64,000 nt of DNA from positions 19,801,407 to 19,865,406 of the forward strand of contig NC_079515.1 in NCBI RefSeq assembly GCF_000801105.2, given 5' to 3'. This document shows, one piece after another, positions 32,152 to 45,600 of this stretch (its first letter is position 1; every line of letters starts with the position of its first letter). Below the pieces are notes generated by a model. The model searched no databases. It had not been told where the DNA came from and was given only the letters and a program-made list of their open reading frames with translations. Position numbers and translations under genes: made by a program. The stretch is from Raphanus sativus. Its lineage: Eukaryota > Streptophyta > Magnoliopsida > Brassicales > Brassicaceae.

Positions 32152-33984
32152 ATGGATATGGAGCAGAAGCAGTCGGAGATAATCGACCAGCTCGTTCGCC
32201 GAGCTTCTACCTGCAACGGCGAGGCCCTGTTGCCTATCATCATCGAAGCAACATCGCATCCTTCTCTTTTCGCCTTCTCCGAGATTTTGGCTCTTCCCAA
32301 CGTTGCCCAGGTCTTTCTCTCTTCATTCTCGATTGCCACTAACTCATGCCTTGCTGTGACCTAATCTATTCATCTTGATGTTGTTGCGTTTTTAAACAAA
32401 TGGATTGCAGCTTGAAGGAAGCACACATTCAGTGTACCTTGATGTTCTGCGCTTATTTGCTCATGGCACCTGGGCTGACTACAAATGTACTACGCAAACC
32501 TTTTTTTAATTGTTTCAATACAGCTCTGCTTGCCTGTGACTAGTCACTTATTTTTTGGTGTTGGTTAATTAGGCAATGCTAGCCGTATCCCTCAGTTGTC
32601 TCCTGACCAAACTCTGAAGCTAAAACAGCTCACTGTGCTTACCCTTGCCGAGTCAAACAAGGTTTTGACTTGTCTTTCTCTTCTCACTTCCCACTTGTGA
32701 TCTCACTTGTGATTGTTGTTATTCATAGGTTTTGCCTTATGATACGCTCATGGACGAGTTGGATGTCACCAATGTTCGTGAGCTCGAGGACTTTCTTATC
32801 AATGAATGCATGTACGCGGTGAGTGTTCTCTCTTTCTCTCTGTTTTTGTACACAAGCATGATGATACTGACTTTGCTTGATACTTGCAATTTTTCAGGGT
32901 ATAGTTAGAGGAAAACTTGATCAGTTGAAAAGATGCTTCGAGGTGTGTTGTTGTTTTCTCCTTCTCTATATAAGCTTTTTTGGCCACCTCATATTTTCTT
33001 GGAAATATGCAGGTTCCATTTGCAGCTGGTAGAGATCTAAGGCCTGGACAACTAGGGAATATGTTACACACTTTGTCCAACTGGTACTTTACCTTTCTTC
33101 TTCCCGCACATGGTGTTAAGAATATATGACTAATGATTTACCTCCACGACCTGCTATTATGTTCTATTTGAAGTGTCTTTTTCTCATGAAAACAGGTTGT
33201 GCCTTGCTTAATTTTTGAGACTGTTTATGCGTAGGTTGAACACATCAGAAAATCTTCTCGGTTCCATTCAAGACAAGATAAAATGGGCGGACAATATGAG
33301 CGAGATAGACAAGAAACATCGCAAGGAAGCAGAAGAGAGAGTGGAAGAAGTGAAGAAGTCTCTGTCCATGAAGGTCAGTGGTAGTCTTGGAGGCCTAAGG
33401 GCTCACTATTCCCTACTAAATATATAATGTAACTAATTATGGTTTAGTATCCTTGAGTTAAGAGTCTGGTCAAACTTTACTGTCTTATTTATTCCGAGAA
33501 CTGAAATGGGGTTTTACAAGAGACACCTCTAAGAAATCTTTCAAAGATAACTTTGTAATTCCATTACTATCGTAGATTGAAAAAGCTATCAATTTTATTC
33601 TATACATTGAACGATTCAACCAGTCGACTGTGGGGAGTTCTTTCTTGTTATTTATTATGAAGTTTTACAACAAACAGAAAACAAACTTGTGTTACAAAGA
33701 AAACTTTTAGAGTATTATGAAATGTGATTGGGAAGGGTGGTGGTCGATGTAGTCTTACTTACATTGTGGGCAGGGGGATATTGACAGCAGAGGGCATAAA
33801 GAAATGTTTGGGGAACCAAGTGGAGTGATGGACTATGAAGAAGATAGAATCCGACCAAAGAGGTAATTTTATCCCTGGTATATGATAGATACAAGTATTA
33901 TATGATCTTAATTACAAACTAGAATGAAAAAATGACACACGCTCACCTTTGGTTCGCAGGAGAAGGCATCCGGTAACAAGGTAG
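32152..33984 (+). CDS. CSN7: COP9 signalosome subunit 7 (CSN7/FUS5)
   Basis: Nine exons: 32152-32310, 32411-32486, 32573-32661, 32729-32818, 32898-32942, 33013-33083, 33235-33373, 33774-33862 and 33960-33984, all with GT-AG borders. The product is 260 aa, the usual plant length. It begins [19 protein letters not shown], and the PCI domain covers roughly residues 10-160 ([28 protein letters not shown]). A helical segment follows ([15 protein letters not shown]) and the end is basic, [14 protein letters not shown]7 is a PCI scaffold subunit of the COP9 signalosome, which removes NEDD8 from cullins and is needed for repression of photomorphogenesis. No damage is seen. Intron 7, read through, would give a shorter C-terminus (after SLSMK); alternative C-terminal forms of CSN7 are known in Arabidopsis. 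The ERF gene at 34258 converges with it. Confidence 0.97.
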
Positions 33985-34257
33985 AGAGAGAGAGAGGAGA
34001 GAGAGCGTGAAAAGGATTTTATTTGTAATGGTGTTTGATGGACTGGTTTCTTTTACGCTTGGTGGCGGTTTTTTGATTGTGTAATGAAGTATCTCGTCTC
34101 TTGTCTCTTTCTCAAGGCAAGAACAAATTTAGCGGTTATTTGACTTTAAAAAATGATATGAATAGATAAGCAAAAGTTGTTTGCATTTGATTGATTCATA
34201 AAAAGTTTATGCATTTCATCGAACCGATGTTGTAACCTAGAACTCAGTAAATCAACA

Positions 34258-34821
34258 CTAGTTGGTAGAGTCAATATTGTAAAAATAACGAAAAGCAAGG
34301 CATGGAACTCTAGCCGTCAGGTTTATAATGTCAGTGTTGCGTCTTCTAGCCACTGGTGAACATGAGACTGGTGAACTCAGGCGGCGCTTGGTGATCCGTG
34401 ACGGTTCAGGGCCATCAATGCCGATGAGGTGAGGGAAGTTGAGTTTAGCCTTGGCCCCTCTCAACTTGAAAGCGGCTCGGTCATAGGCCGCAGCTGCTTC
34501 CTCGGCCGTCTCGTAAGTGCCGAGCCATATCCTGGCTCCATGTTTGTTGGGGTCTCTGATCTCTGCGGCGTATTTCCCCCAAGGCCTTCTCCTCACTCCT
34601 TTGAAGTTGCCTCCTCTTCTACTGGTTGGTTCCAGATCTGGTGAGCTGCTACAGGAGAAAGAAGAGAGGCTCTCTGAGTCATCTTCCAGCAGATGTCGGC
34701 GGATCGAATCCAGTACCGTGGAGCAGTCATAAGATGTGAGATCTTGTTGCATTCTTTCTTGTGAGTCTTTGATTGCCAGATAGAGATTTACTCGAGAGGT
34801 TTTTATGTGAGACTTTGACAT
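34258..34821 (-). CDS. AP2/ERF transcription factor
   Basis: A single-exon gene of 187 aa. One AP2/ERF domain spans about residues 73-130 ([47 protein letters not shown]). Ala and Asp in the AAEIRD segment put it in the ERF rather than the DREB class, so GCC-box binding in the nucleus is expected. The N-terminus has a short hydrophobic/acidic element ([15 protein letters not shown]) and a Ser-rich stretch; a basic TKRRLSS follows the domain. The C-terminus ([16 protein letters not shown]) is unusual for the class and might come from readthrough of a shifted 3' end. Domain wording suggests group IX, but I would not name the gene. The stop lies 274 bp from the CSN7 stop in convergent orientation. 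A (TA)n tract lies upstream of the ATG. Confidence 0.9.
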   Translation of the reverse strand: MSKSHIKTSRVNLYLAIKDSQERMQQDLTSYDCSTVLDSIRRHLLEDDSESLSSFSCSSSPDLEPTSRRGGNFKGVRRRPWGKYAAEIRDPNKHGARIWLGTYETAEEAAAAYDRAAFKLRGAKAKLNFPHLIGIDGPEPSRITKRRLSSPVSCSPVARRRNTDIINLTARVPCLAFRYFYNIDSTN

Positions 34822-35656
34822 TATGTCTATGCATATATATATATATATAGAGATAGAGAGAGGTTTACTAAACTATATTTGCACTTGCTTGGAAATGGTT
34901 ATTTAGTCACGTTTTCCACTCACCTCTTTGCTTATTTTATTAATAAATTCAAAACAAATAAACTTGACGTACAAATATCTAGATTTTTAAATTTCAGATT
35001 CTTGTCCTGTTACATTTATCTATTTGGAACTTGGAATAAGCTATTTTCTCCTCCCGTAAGTAAATGGTTATAAAATTCTTTGCTGGGAGACTTATGGGAG
35101 GAGAAATTAACTTCTGCGATAGGGTCCCAAAGCCAAAAAGAGAAAAAAAAAAACAAGAGTGATCAGTAGGAGAAAACGATTATAAGAAGTGATGTAGGTT
35201 CTGGTGCTATTCCATCCTCCAACAGAGGAATGATAAAAATAATTCAACAAAATAATTCAAGTGTAAAAATAATGACATTAACAGTAGCAAAATTATTTTG
35301 AGCACCATAGCGATTGCAACCCTGCAACAAAGCGTTAATTAAATATGAAACGCATCTCTATTGATACAAGCACTGTCTTTCCTTTCCTCTATTCAGTCAT
35401 ATATATATATCAATAAGGCCAAATATGATCCTAGAATTTTGTTGTTGACCAAAAAAAAAAATTTGTTGTTGAATGAATAGAGGTAGGCAGAGGCATGTAT
35501 ATGGAAAGGAAGAGAGAGTTCGTAGAGGTGGTGGTCACTAATGAAAGAGTACTTTCCTCTCTAGTAAAAATAGTCCACCACCGGGTCTGGGTCATGAGAA
35601 GTATGTGTGGTGAGATCTTACTCTGGCCTGGCGCTAGCATTGCCATTAATTGATCA
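34822..35656. other. intergenic DNA upstream of the ERF gene
   Basis: It holds the ERF promoter side ((AT)n and GA tract at 34830-34860). There is no other gene. A poly(A) micro-insertion lies at 35449-35461 (CC plus A-run) between two copies of TTTGTTGTTGA (35438-35448 and 35462-35472). Confidence 0.5.
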
Positions 35657-37093
35657 CTAGGATAAGATCCGCGCCTTGCGTGGAGTGAAATTATTTTTAT
35701 TATGTTTTAGAGAATGAAACGATAGTTCACTTTTATTTGGATTACGGGTGTTCATACCGGATATCGATTTAGTTTTGGTTCGGTTTGATTTTTCGGTTTT
35801 CGGTATTTCGGTTAGTAAAATATAACTAATATGCTAAATCCATATTTACTTCGCTTGGTTCGATTTATATACCATCGTTTTTGGTTTATTCGGTTTATGC
35901 CTAAAAACATAATTATTTAGTTTGAGATCATATTATATATTATACAAATTTTAGAGTCATGTTGTCAAAAAATCATTTATTAAAAAATATTATATATTTA
36001 AATAAAAAAATAGAAAACAAAAAGACGCTTCTATTATCTAATAAAATAATCAAATTTAGAATTAATATAAAAGCTCTAAATTTTGGAAATAAGAATAAAA
36101 AAATAAACAGGAGTACGAAATAATTTTTTTTCTTCTATTCTTCCATATTTAGTGTTCATCAAATTCATATGTCTTCGATTGAACACAATTCTGTTTATTT
36201 AAAGATAAAAAAGCTGTAAAGAATTCAATTAATTGTTGTTTATCAAATTTATAATCTTTATTTAAATTTATTCAATGTTAATATAAAGAGAAAAAATCAA
36301 AACAGAACACATTGAAAATAAGAAGCCTCAGATGCAGTGAGTTGTTACTTAATTATAGTTCAAGTGATTTACAAATTATAATTATAATTCAACTTATATA
36401 ACAAATAGATATTCATGCGTCGTTATAAATATAGACATATTTACATGTTTCTACTTTTAATCAGTTTTGTTCAGTTTAATCGGTTATAAATCAAACCATA
36501 TCCAAATCTCATGGTTTTTATAAAATCACATTTTGGTTTGTATGGTATATACTAAAAAAAACCATATTATATATTCTGTCAAAAATACTTGAAAGTATAT
36601 ATAAAATAGTCAAAGTATGTTTAAAATGATTTTTTCTACAGATTTTCCAAAAGTACATTTAATATATATTTTGTCTATATTTTGAGATACTTTAAGTATA
36701 TAATAAATTTTTAAAATTTTAAAATTATTTAAATGGGTTATCCGAACCCGAACCAAACCCGCAAAGATCCAAACCGAAATATAGAAATACCCGAGTAGAG
36801 CTGAAATTTTTGGACTCGAAAATCCAAAATCCGAATAAATCCGAACCAAACCCAAATGAGTATTCGAAACCGACCCCTAAGCCTTTACGATTTTATGTTT
36901 AGTGATTACTGAATTAAATACCGAATTACCGAATTAAATACCGAATTAAATGACAAATTAAATGGAAAATTAAATGCCGAATTAAATGCAATTCATTCTC
37001 GAGATGACACGTAGCATATTTGCTGAGAATCACTGTGGGAACGACACGTAAGCAAAAATCATTCTCAATGCTTCTCAAATAATATATAGGGGA
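35657..37093 (-). mobile_element. Helitron, both ends proposed
   Basis: On the minus strand it starts TCCCCTATATATTATTTGAG (37093) and ends with a hairpin CCACGCAAGGCGCGG, then ATCTTATCCTAG (35657-35660). The flanking bases are A at the 5' side and T at the 3' side. It contains two stretches of GGTTCGG words in opposite orientation (35745-35900 and 36730-36880), probably an older element inside, and an ACCGAATTAAAT minisatellite. Confidence 0.55.
36909..36990. repeat. ACCGAATTAAAT minisatellite
   Basis: About seven imperfect units of 8-12 bp (ACCGAATTAAAT and TGACAAATTAAAT variants), inside the Helitron at 35657-37093. Confidence 0.8.
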
Positions 37094-38329
37094 TTCCCAA
37101 TATTATTCTAGTTTTTGGTATTCCCCACGACTGTTTTTTTTTTCTAAATCCAAAGAAGACATTTTTAACATACCTAATCCACAATCTGTTTCAAAAATAT
37201 AAATGTTTGGTTTCCAAAAATACCTTCTTTATATATTGAATCGTCCCCAAGATTTTGGATGTAATTGCACTCTCTTTTGTAGCTTTCATTTGTCTATAGT
37301 GTCTAAGCAAACGATAAGTGTATGTGACCATGAGTGACAAACTATCCACATCTTTCTTCGAAAAAATTTCGAATAAGGATGCGAATCATGCCTCATAAGC
37401 TTAATGTTTCTCTTGGGTGAACCTAGACATTATAAGCAATAAGGAAAATGATATGATGAACAAGAAAAAATAGTATTGTAATCATTTGAGGGTGTTATGA
37501 ATATCGGATTCAGAAGGGTTATGAAGATATGTACATGTGTTGGTTACTATTCACACTTCTTAGAAAAAGATTGGTGAACAACACTTGTTGAAACTGTGAT
37601 TTACAACATGTCATCTTTGTTTTTTGTGATAAATTGATTTGCTCCCAATCTACCCTTGATATTGTCGTGTACCACCTAAATAATCATATATTTCGTTAGA
37701 AAATATATATATACATATAAACTATAGAGTAATTGGCACAAATACACCTAAACCATCATATAATTTGCCATCTACCCTGCATTTAGAAACCCTTTTTTGG
37801 ACGTCTTTGCCCCTGCCTGGTATGCCACCCTATAACGAGTAGGCCTGCATCGCGTGCAGAGAGGTGTCAGATGACTCCTTTCATCCATCGGTCAATACAA
37901 TGGTTCTTGCTTTTTCAGATTTTAGAACGAAAAGCGTGAGAGTTCTCTGTTTGTTTTGCATTTCTAACAATTGCATTTACTCCAATTTTCTCAACCACTA
38001 AATATTATTCCTCTGTCTCTTTCGTTTTAGCTCTCCACCGCAGACCACAACCGAACAAGCTCATCCTTGACGCAAATCAAAGCTCTAATCCACGGTGAAG
38101 CACCGCCCAAGTCTTCTCCTTCGTCTCCGTTATCTGTTAACGCCGGTCTCGTGCTTCGTCGTGGCTTTCGTCGTCATAGCCGCTAAAATCGTGCTCCGGA
38201 TCTACAACTACGAGAAGCTTTGAGCCGTGAGCTCCCATGGCCATTTTGGCATTTTTGTGCATTGGGTCCTTCGATTTTTGTTTCTTTTCAATTTGGCCCC
38301 AAAGTATTAAAATGTGCAGATTAGTCCTT

Positions 38330-38437
38330 GATTTAGATAACATTTATATTACCCATTATTTGTTCGATTTAGATAACATTTATATTATCAGCTATTTGTT
38401 CTATTTAGATAACATTTATAGTATCAGCTATTTGCTT
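38330..38437. repeat. 36-bp tandem repeat, three units
   Basis: Units start at 38330, 38366 and 38402, each beginning with ATTTAGATAACATTTATA. It lies inside the MULE-like element. Confidence 0.9.
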
Positions 38438-38529
38438 AGTTACTCGATATTATTTATTTTTAGCGGAACCGTACTTTTATATTATCTTTGAAATTCATGT
38501 TTTGTTAGTAGTTACAATCATGTTGTCAC

Positions 38530-38830
38530 TTACTGATAAACATTTGGTAAAATTTTGCAAATAACAAACGTTAGTTGATACATAGTTTGTCAGCTGATAA
38601 ATGGTATTATACATGATTAGTTGGTTGATACATTGTCTGATTCATGGTTTGTTAGATGATAAGTGTTTGATACATGATTTGTTAACTGATGTATTGTTTG
38701 ATATGAGGGTTGTTAACTGATAAATGGTTAGCACATGGCTTTGCTATTGGATAAATTGTTTGGTAGATAACATATTATATGTTACATAATTTATTAGCTG
38801 ATACATATTATGATAGTTGATACAGAGCCT
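38530..38830. repeat. dispersed TGATAMA motif cluster
   Basis: Eight copies of TGATAAA or TGATACA occur in 300 bp, mostly preceded by TAGT, CAGC, TAAC or TGGT. They are spaced irregularly, so this is a motif cluster rather than a clean tandem array. Confidence 0.7.
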
Positions 38831-40851
38831 GATGTCATAAATTGGTCTATAACAACAAATATGGATCTTATAATTGCTACATATCCTTGTTTGTTAGTTG
38901 TGTCATTCATGTAATAGAGAAACATTTGGTCTGCATGTTGAATAAATATTTTGTGGAATGCCGCACCATTTGGTGTCATATTTCCTTATTTCTTAATAAT
39001 TTTAATCACCAGCTATCCTGTTATATTATTATGGAAATATAACCACAACATGAGTTATTTTTGGATATTCACATATATCTAAGCATGTTAACTGTTAATT
39101 TAAAATGATGAACAACTTTTTTTTTAATATAGCCTCATTCCATTCACAAGTTTCATAAATGTGGCAAAAGCCAAGTAATCTGTTATTTGATAACCCTATG
39201 CTTTACTGTTAACAATATATTTAGCAGGTACATAATATCTGAACAATAATATTTTTGTATAATTCAATTTTGTTTTACGAAATAGTGTGAGTTACAATTC
39301 AAATTCCAGATATCAATCAAGGTATCAACCAGATATATGTACGTTGAAATCTGGTTACAAACAGATATCTTTTAGAACCTTGATTGATATCTCCATACGT
39401 TGATATCCGGCTGTCTCTTTTAGAACCTTGGTTGATATCTGGTTGATATCCCCGTACGTTGGCCTATATTTGGCACCAAATTACACGGTGAATTTAGAAG
39501 CTTGGTTGATATCCCTATATGTTGTTTGTAAAAGTCACATTTACATGCTAACTTGTTTAGTTACGGGTATTAAGTAGCTAATCTGCAAAACTATGGTGGG
39601 CACCTCATTCGTTGTTTGTTAACTTTATAGATGCCCGCTAACTAGGTTTAGTAACTGTTAAAAAGAGTTAATTTGTAGAACCATGTATACTTGTCTTTTT
39701 CGTTGTTTGTCAACTTTACATTTGCCCGTTAACTCGATCAATTACGATCTAATATGCTATTTATTTTACACTTACTTATCTATTTTATCTCCTCATTGCA
39801 GGTGCCCGTTAAGTCTATTATTGGTGATCCGTATAAAGAATGGTCATCTGGAGCAGATTTTGATTGGGTTGATGAAACCAATGACATGGCTGTATATTGA
39901 ATCTCACGCATCTGTCGGTCTCGATGGTTGCAAGGCTCTTACGAGTCTCGTGTTCTCCTAGAAGTCGCAGAGCAATTGGCTCTTAAATTATATGCAGACA
40001 TTTCTGAGTAATGGTGGTGTTAATGGAGTGACCACGAACTTTGCCCATTTTATCAAAATTTATTTATGATCTGTTCCATTGTTCACATTATCGTATCTCA
40101 GTCATATTTAACGGCTAACTATTTACCAAACACTCAAGTTTATGGTTTGTTGATTAGCATCGTGCTACTTTACTGTGTGTTTAGTTATTATTTTGTTCAC
40201 GCCCTTAAACTAAGTTTATTTCTTTAGGCGTCAATTTAGTCTTTGTTTGTTAACTTTATAGTTGCCGGCTAACTTTGTTTTAAATATTAAAAATACTTAG
40301 CTTGCACCATGTATATTTGTCTCTTTTGTTGCTGGTTAACTTTTGACTTTTCGGTTAACTCGTTCAATTAACAGATAATAACTACTGTTAACTTAATCTT
40401 TATGAATTTGATTCATTAGTTTCATGTTAACCAAAAAATCGTGGATTTTCACGATTTTCTCAGAATTACACAACCCAATAAAGAGCATAATCAAGATAGT
40501 CTTAAAAAATTAAACTTTAAAAATCTCAGAGTTTTTAAACCATAATTATGAGAAAGACAATTACCTTTATCCAAAGAGAAAACAAACACTGTAAAATATA
40601 TGAAACTCTTCTTTACTCAACGGATTATAGTCTGAAGTGCTCCCTATTCTCAGGCTTATTTCTTAGAATGGTCCTCCAGCAAATCCTAGTGTCTCTGCAC
40701 GTTTCGATTCTCTTTTGGCATAAGGCAGGGGCATTTTCGTCCTTCTATGACGAAAAAGATACTCCTTTTTCCCTTATCCAAACCTATGGGCATTTCCCTA
40801 AATTTGGCATATATTGGGGATATTTCACACATTGTCTCTAAACTATAAAGT

Positions 40852-42686
40852 ATTATTCTAGTGATCCTTAAATGTTTATCTTATACACCTTAGGTTAGGA
40901 AAATTAGGTGAGATACAAGATAAACCATAATTTAGTATCTAACCAAAAAAAAAGTACATTCATTGTTCTTATAATATATACTATATTATCTCTATCAACC
41001 AGTTAATAAAAATTCAAATGACCTTTTTCTTTTCGATTGCCAGTTACCAGTTATTTTCTTCCATCCTCACCACATGTTCCTATACTATTTTATTTTGTTC
41101 CATTTCATTTGACGGTTGATAAAAAATGTTCTATTGTATTAAAATATATATTTTGATATTTGGGTTTAGGATTTACATTTGAATTAGGGTTTAGTGATTA
41201 GAATTTAGGGTTTAGTATTTATAAGGGGAGGGAATATGGTTGAAATCATCATTAATTTTTTTTTCATGTAATAGACATTTCAAAGTTTCACCATTTGTAT
41301 TATGTTATTTATTATTGTTCCATTATATTTGGGTTTAAAGTTTATATTTGAGTTAATATTTATATTTGTGTTTAGGGTTTACTTTAGGATTTAGGGTTTG
41401 GTATTCTATTTTATTTAGATATATATTTTGATATTTGAGTTTAGTGTTTACATTTAGATTAATATTTACATTTGGATTAGGGTTTAGATTTGGATTAGGG
41501 TTTAGTGATTAGAATTTAGGATTTAATATTTATAAGGTGAAGGGATATTTGGGTAGAATTGAGATAAGGTTTAGTATCTAGATTTTAGAGGTTGAGATGA
41601 AGTTGGTGTTCTATACTATTTTGGTGTTATGAAATAGAACGTTTAAATTTTGACATATTTTAGTTTGTTACTGTTCTATTTGCATATGTTGATACTTGGG
41701 TTAAGAATTTATATTTTTTTTAGAGGTTAGTAATCATGTAATACATTGCTAAATTGCCTGTTAAAAAAATTATGTTTATGCTATTTATTAATTTTAAACA
41801 TACATAGTATAATATATTTAAATAATTTTATGCTTTCATTAATGTAAACTATGTCATTTATACTATGTTCTATTCTATTTATAAAATAACTTATAGTCAA
41901 CACGTTGACATCATAAACACCACAACGATAATTTTACTGCCAACTTGCTTCATAAATAGACAAAACCAGAAGAAAATGGTGAAAAAGTTAGAAAATCTAA
42001 TAATGTCAACATCATAACCATATTCTTAATTTTTTTTTTTAATTTGGCTATTACACAAATTCACCCTTTACGTTACCTTACTAGCAAAACATGTTGGACA
42101 CTCGATCTCCCTTTTCCATCCACCGAGGATAATTTGAAAACATGTATTTAACGCTTTGTCATTCTGAACAGTGTGTTTACAGTTGGATTATTTTTACCGT
42201 TCCTCTGTGGGAGGATGGAATACCACCGGAACCTACATCACTTATTTTCTCCGACTGATCACTGTTCTTTTTTCTCGTTCCGGCTTTGGGACCTGTCCCC
42301 GACTCTTGTGTTTCCATTAATCAATGTTTTCGTTTACTTTTCATGTATCAAAAGAAGATAAACGTTGGGCGATGAGCTTGAATTTTATGCAGAATGTTTC
42401 TTTTTTGTACTGGATCTAACTCATGGGACAAAACTTGTTTCTCATATTGAACACGTTTTTTTCTTGTTTTAAAACTTATAACAAGAAAAAAACATGTGCC
42501 TACTGATCCCATTTCTATCTACCTAGCCGCACTAAAATTATGGATCTATGAAATAAATTCTTTAAAAAAATATGCAGACTTTAAATACTGAAATACCTAC
42601 TGTGTCATATGTTAATCAATGCCAAATCTGGGGAGGATGGAAACATACAGTATTAGAAATTGAAAGGAGAGAAAAAAAAAGACAAG
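40852..42686. other. AT-rich DNA downstream of NOT1, telomere-like words
   Basis: No gene is supported. Between 41160 and 41560 there are many TTTAGGGTTTAG/TTTAGGATTTAG words, partly in duplicated blocks; these resemble degenerate plant telomere repeats (TTTAGGG) but are interspersed. The NOT1 3' UTR and terminator should lie at the right edge. Confidence 0.5.
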
Positions 42687-45600
42687 CTAGTGATTGTTGT
42701 CGGCGACCCAACCGGAGACCATTCCCTCGTCAACAGTCTTGAGACCACCACAGGATCTGGCGACCGATTCAAAGAGCTTCTCAATCTCAGGAGCACACCT
42801 AATGAAGGCATGTTTCCAGAAGCCATATCTTGGGTTCTTGATGAGCTCGATGAACGTTATTAGGAGTCCCCAAGGATGCGGCCTGTTCACAATTAGCCTT
42901 TCCAACAACACTCTTGTTATCTGCTCCTGTATGATGATCTCCTGTTTCCATTCACACACACACACAGAAATTAGATTCTCATATCTACAGAATAGACACC
43001 TGAGAGAGGAGAGGTATAGCGATCCTCACCTGGTTAGACTCGAAGAAGAGATAGAGCATGATGAAGGAGAAATAATGAGTGTGGTTGTTGGGATATCGAA
43101 GCTGATTGGCGATCGCGTTAAGGAACAAGTAGCGCCCTTCTGTATCTAGTTCCATACTTAAATACTTGAACATATGCAAGGCCACCACATTTTGAGCCTG
43201 CGTCTCACCCGCTTGAAGCTGCTGAATAGCCTGTCATCGAGTAATGTGTCAGGTAAGATAATACATTTAGCTGACAGGATCAATTTAGTAAACTAAGGCT
43301 TTACAAAAATATATTTGTACCTGCATTCCAGTATATAGCACAAGCGAGTTGATCAATGGTACACTGTAACGGGTTCCAGCTAAGCTGGCCTCGCTGGGCG
43401 AGAGAAGCAGCTTCTGCTTCAACTCACTTAGGAAAGTTGAATTCTGTTGCCTCAACTGCAGGAAAAAAGAATATATGAGTATTTCCTGGATATAATTTGA
43501 AGAAACTTCAAAAGGAGTGAAGAATCAGATGATCTATTACAGTGAGATACTCGTCCACGTCATTCTTCATTTGCTTCGCCTTTAGTACAGCATCAACTTC
43601 GGAAAGGATACAGGGAGCTTCTACTATCTCAGGCAGTAAATCAATCTGCAGTTCACAAGATTTAATCAGTAATATATATCTTATTCTTTAGAATTTGAAA
43701 AGGCTGCACTATCCACAATCATCTCAGAACCTTCAGATTTGGGGTAGAGGGATCTGGAAGCCTCATGTTCCGTGGAAAAGAACTGAGAATAATATTTCGC
43801 ATTTGGATGCAACTTGAAGGAATCACATCACAGAAAGTAAAATGATAATCACAGAGGAACTCCGGGAAGTCATGAAGCAGCACCAGTAACACTCTCAATG
43901 TCCCTTTGTATAGGAAATTAACCTGCATAATTGATAAACACCACTTTAAAGTTACCATCAATTATATCCCTAATGTTCAGTGCAAAAATTACACGAGGGA
44001 AAAAGGTACAAACTGGTCCTCCGAGTTCAGCATTTCTCAAAAATGGCTCAAGAAACTGGAGCAAGTCTACCAGCAGGCGTTGAACATATGGCCAACCCTT
44101 CTGGCCATTTACTGTAAGCATCTTAGGCATGAAGCTTCTGTGGCTGACCAGCTCTAGCCATGCAAAGCTGGATATTTTATAGTGCAATTGTTCAATCAAA
44201 GAAAAGAAGAAACTTATGTCAACCACATGAATCATTCGAGGACATAGGTATGTATTCATTCGACTTCTCCCATAGTTCATGAAAAATTCTAGTTTGATTA
44301 AAAGCATTACGAGAAACAGCTTTCTGTCCTAACCTGAAAGCGGGAACCTTGAGAGGCTGCAACGCGTGGAATGCATTGGCAAAAGCTGTTAGAACCTGAA
44401 ACAAACTGGATGTTAGTGATAGCGATAAATAGCAACTACTTCAAGGAAAACAAAAATGCACCTGAAAGTTTGCTCCATCAGTCCCAGGATCCAGGGAACA
44501 TAAGTCCAGTAGCCAGTTGATGAACAATCTGAAATATGGTCTTGGATTGAGTGACATCTTTTTATCTTCTGCGTCCTTCTGAATAGATCTCACAGTTACA
44601 GCCATGATCTACAGCCAGTAATCATTATCAGACAACCACGCACCTTTTACACCAATAATAGTAAAAGTTTTGAATTATTTTCAAAACGGTGTCCACTAAC
44701 CTCCGAAAGAAGAAATAACTTGCTGCTAGACTCCTGTTCAGGGAAATACTGAAAAGATCGTCATAAGAAACAAAAAAAAGGCTTAGCAGGCAATGGATTT
44801 TGGGCTTTAATTATCCCCACTCCTAGCCATAAAAATTCATGAGAATATACCTTCAATACTGAAAAAACAAGCTTTGCATAAATATCGATAGCAAGGAATG
44901 ATGGACTCTGAGCTTGCTGAGGAGATTGCACAGCTCCAGAACTGATTTCTTCAGAAGATATACAATGAGCAACAGAGAGTTCCTAAACATAACACCCAAG
45001 TTCAATCATAAGTCCTCCCAAGATTTTGGAAGTGCGGATGTTATGAAAACTTAAAACGTCAAAATCACCAGAAGAATTCTGAAAAAACTTTCTGTCGTAT
45101 CATCTCCCTTAAGTAGTCCAGTCTGATGCAAATGCAAGACATATTGCGAACAAGCGGTTTCATTTGCACCGGAAACTTCGCAAATTTGATACCAATTTTC
45201 AAAAAGCGTGGACACCTGCGGAAGTATACGGACCATCAAAAGAAAAAGATGATAAACAACACGTACGAGAGATGTATATACCAACATAGAATTATACAGG
45301 TAACAGAGTATGTAAACACATTTATGTACGTTTAATAGAAACATGAATATTTAATAATAACAGCTACACAAGTTTCTATTGAAATCGTTATTTGTAGCTT
45401 GCAACCCAAGTAAACAAGCTAGACAAAAAAAAAATTACCCGATTCCGGAAACCCGCAGGATCTGCTTCCACATATTCCCAGCTGGTATTCTCTTCTGTGT
45501 TAGCAGTTGTATTGCACACAACCTGAGAACAGAGTTGACATGTCAAAAGAATTAACAGCCTGATTACAAGCAACATTCGGTAATAAAAATATCTGAAACC

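Larger units (their letters stand above)
37731..40840. mobile_element. repeat-rich MULE-like element without genes
   Basis: An 11-bp near-duplication AACTATAGAGT / AACTATAAAGT flanks it (37720-37730, 40841-40851). The ends are AATTGGCACAAATACACC at the left and, on the minus strand, GACAATGTGTGAAATATCCCC at the right, without a real terminal inverted repeat, as in VANDAL-type MULEs. The inside has three blocks of clustered short words: TGATAMA (38530-38830), TTGATATC with TACGTTG (39300-39520), and GTTAACT (39540-40400). Small GC-rich exon-like patches lie at about 38030-38225 and 39800-39960. No transposase is present. Confidence 0.45.

Noticed and set aside
36610..36855. 81-codon minus-strand ORF
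   Set aside because: It lies in AT-rich Helitron DNA with GGTTCGG words; no domain and no gene structure.
41160..41560. Interstitial telomere array
   Set aside because: TTTAGGG-like words are present but not in a regular tandem array; it is only telomere-word-rich DNA.
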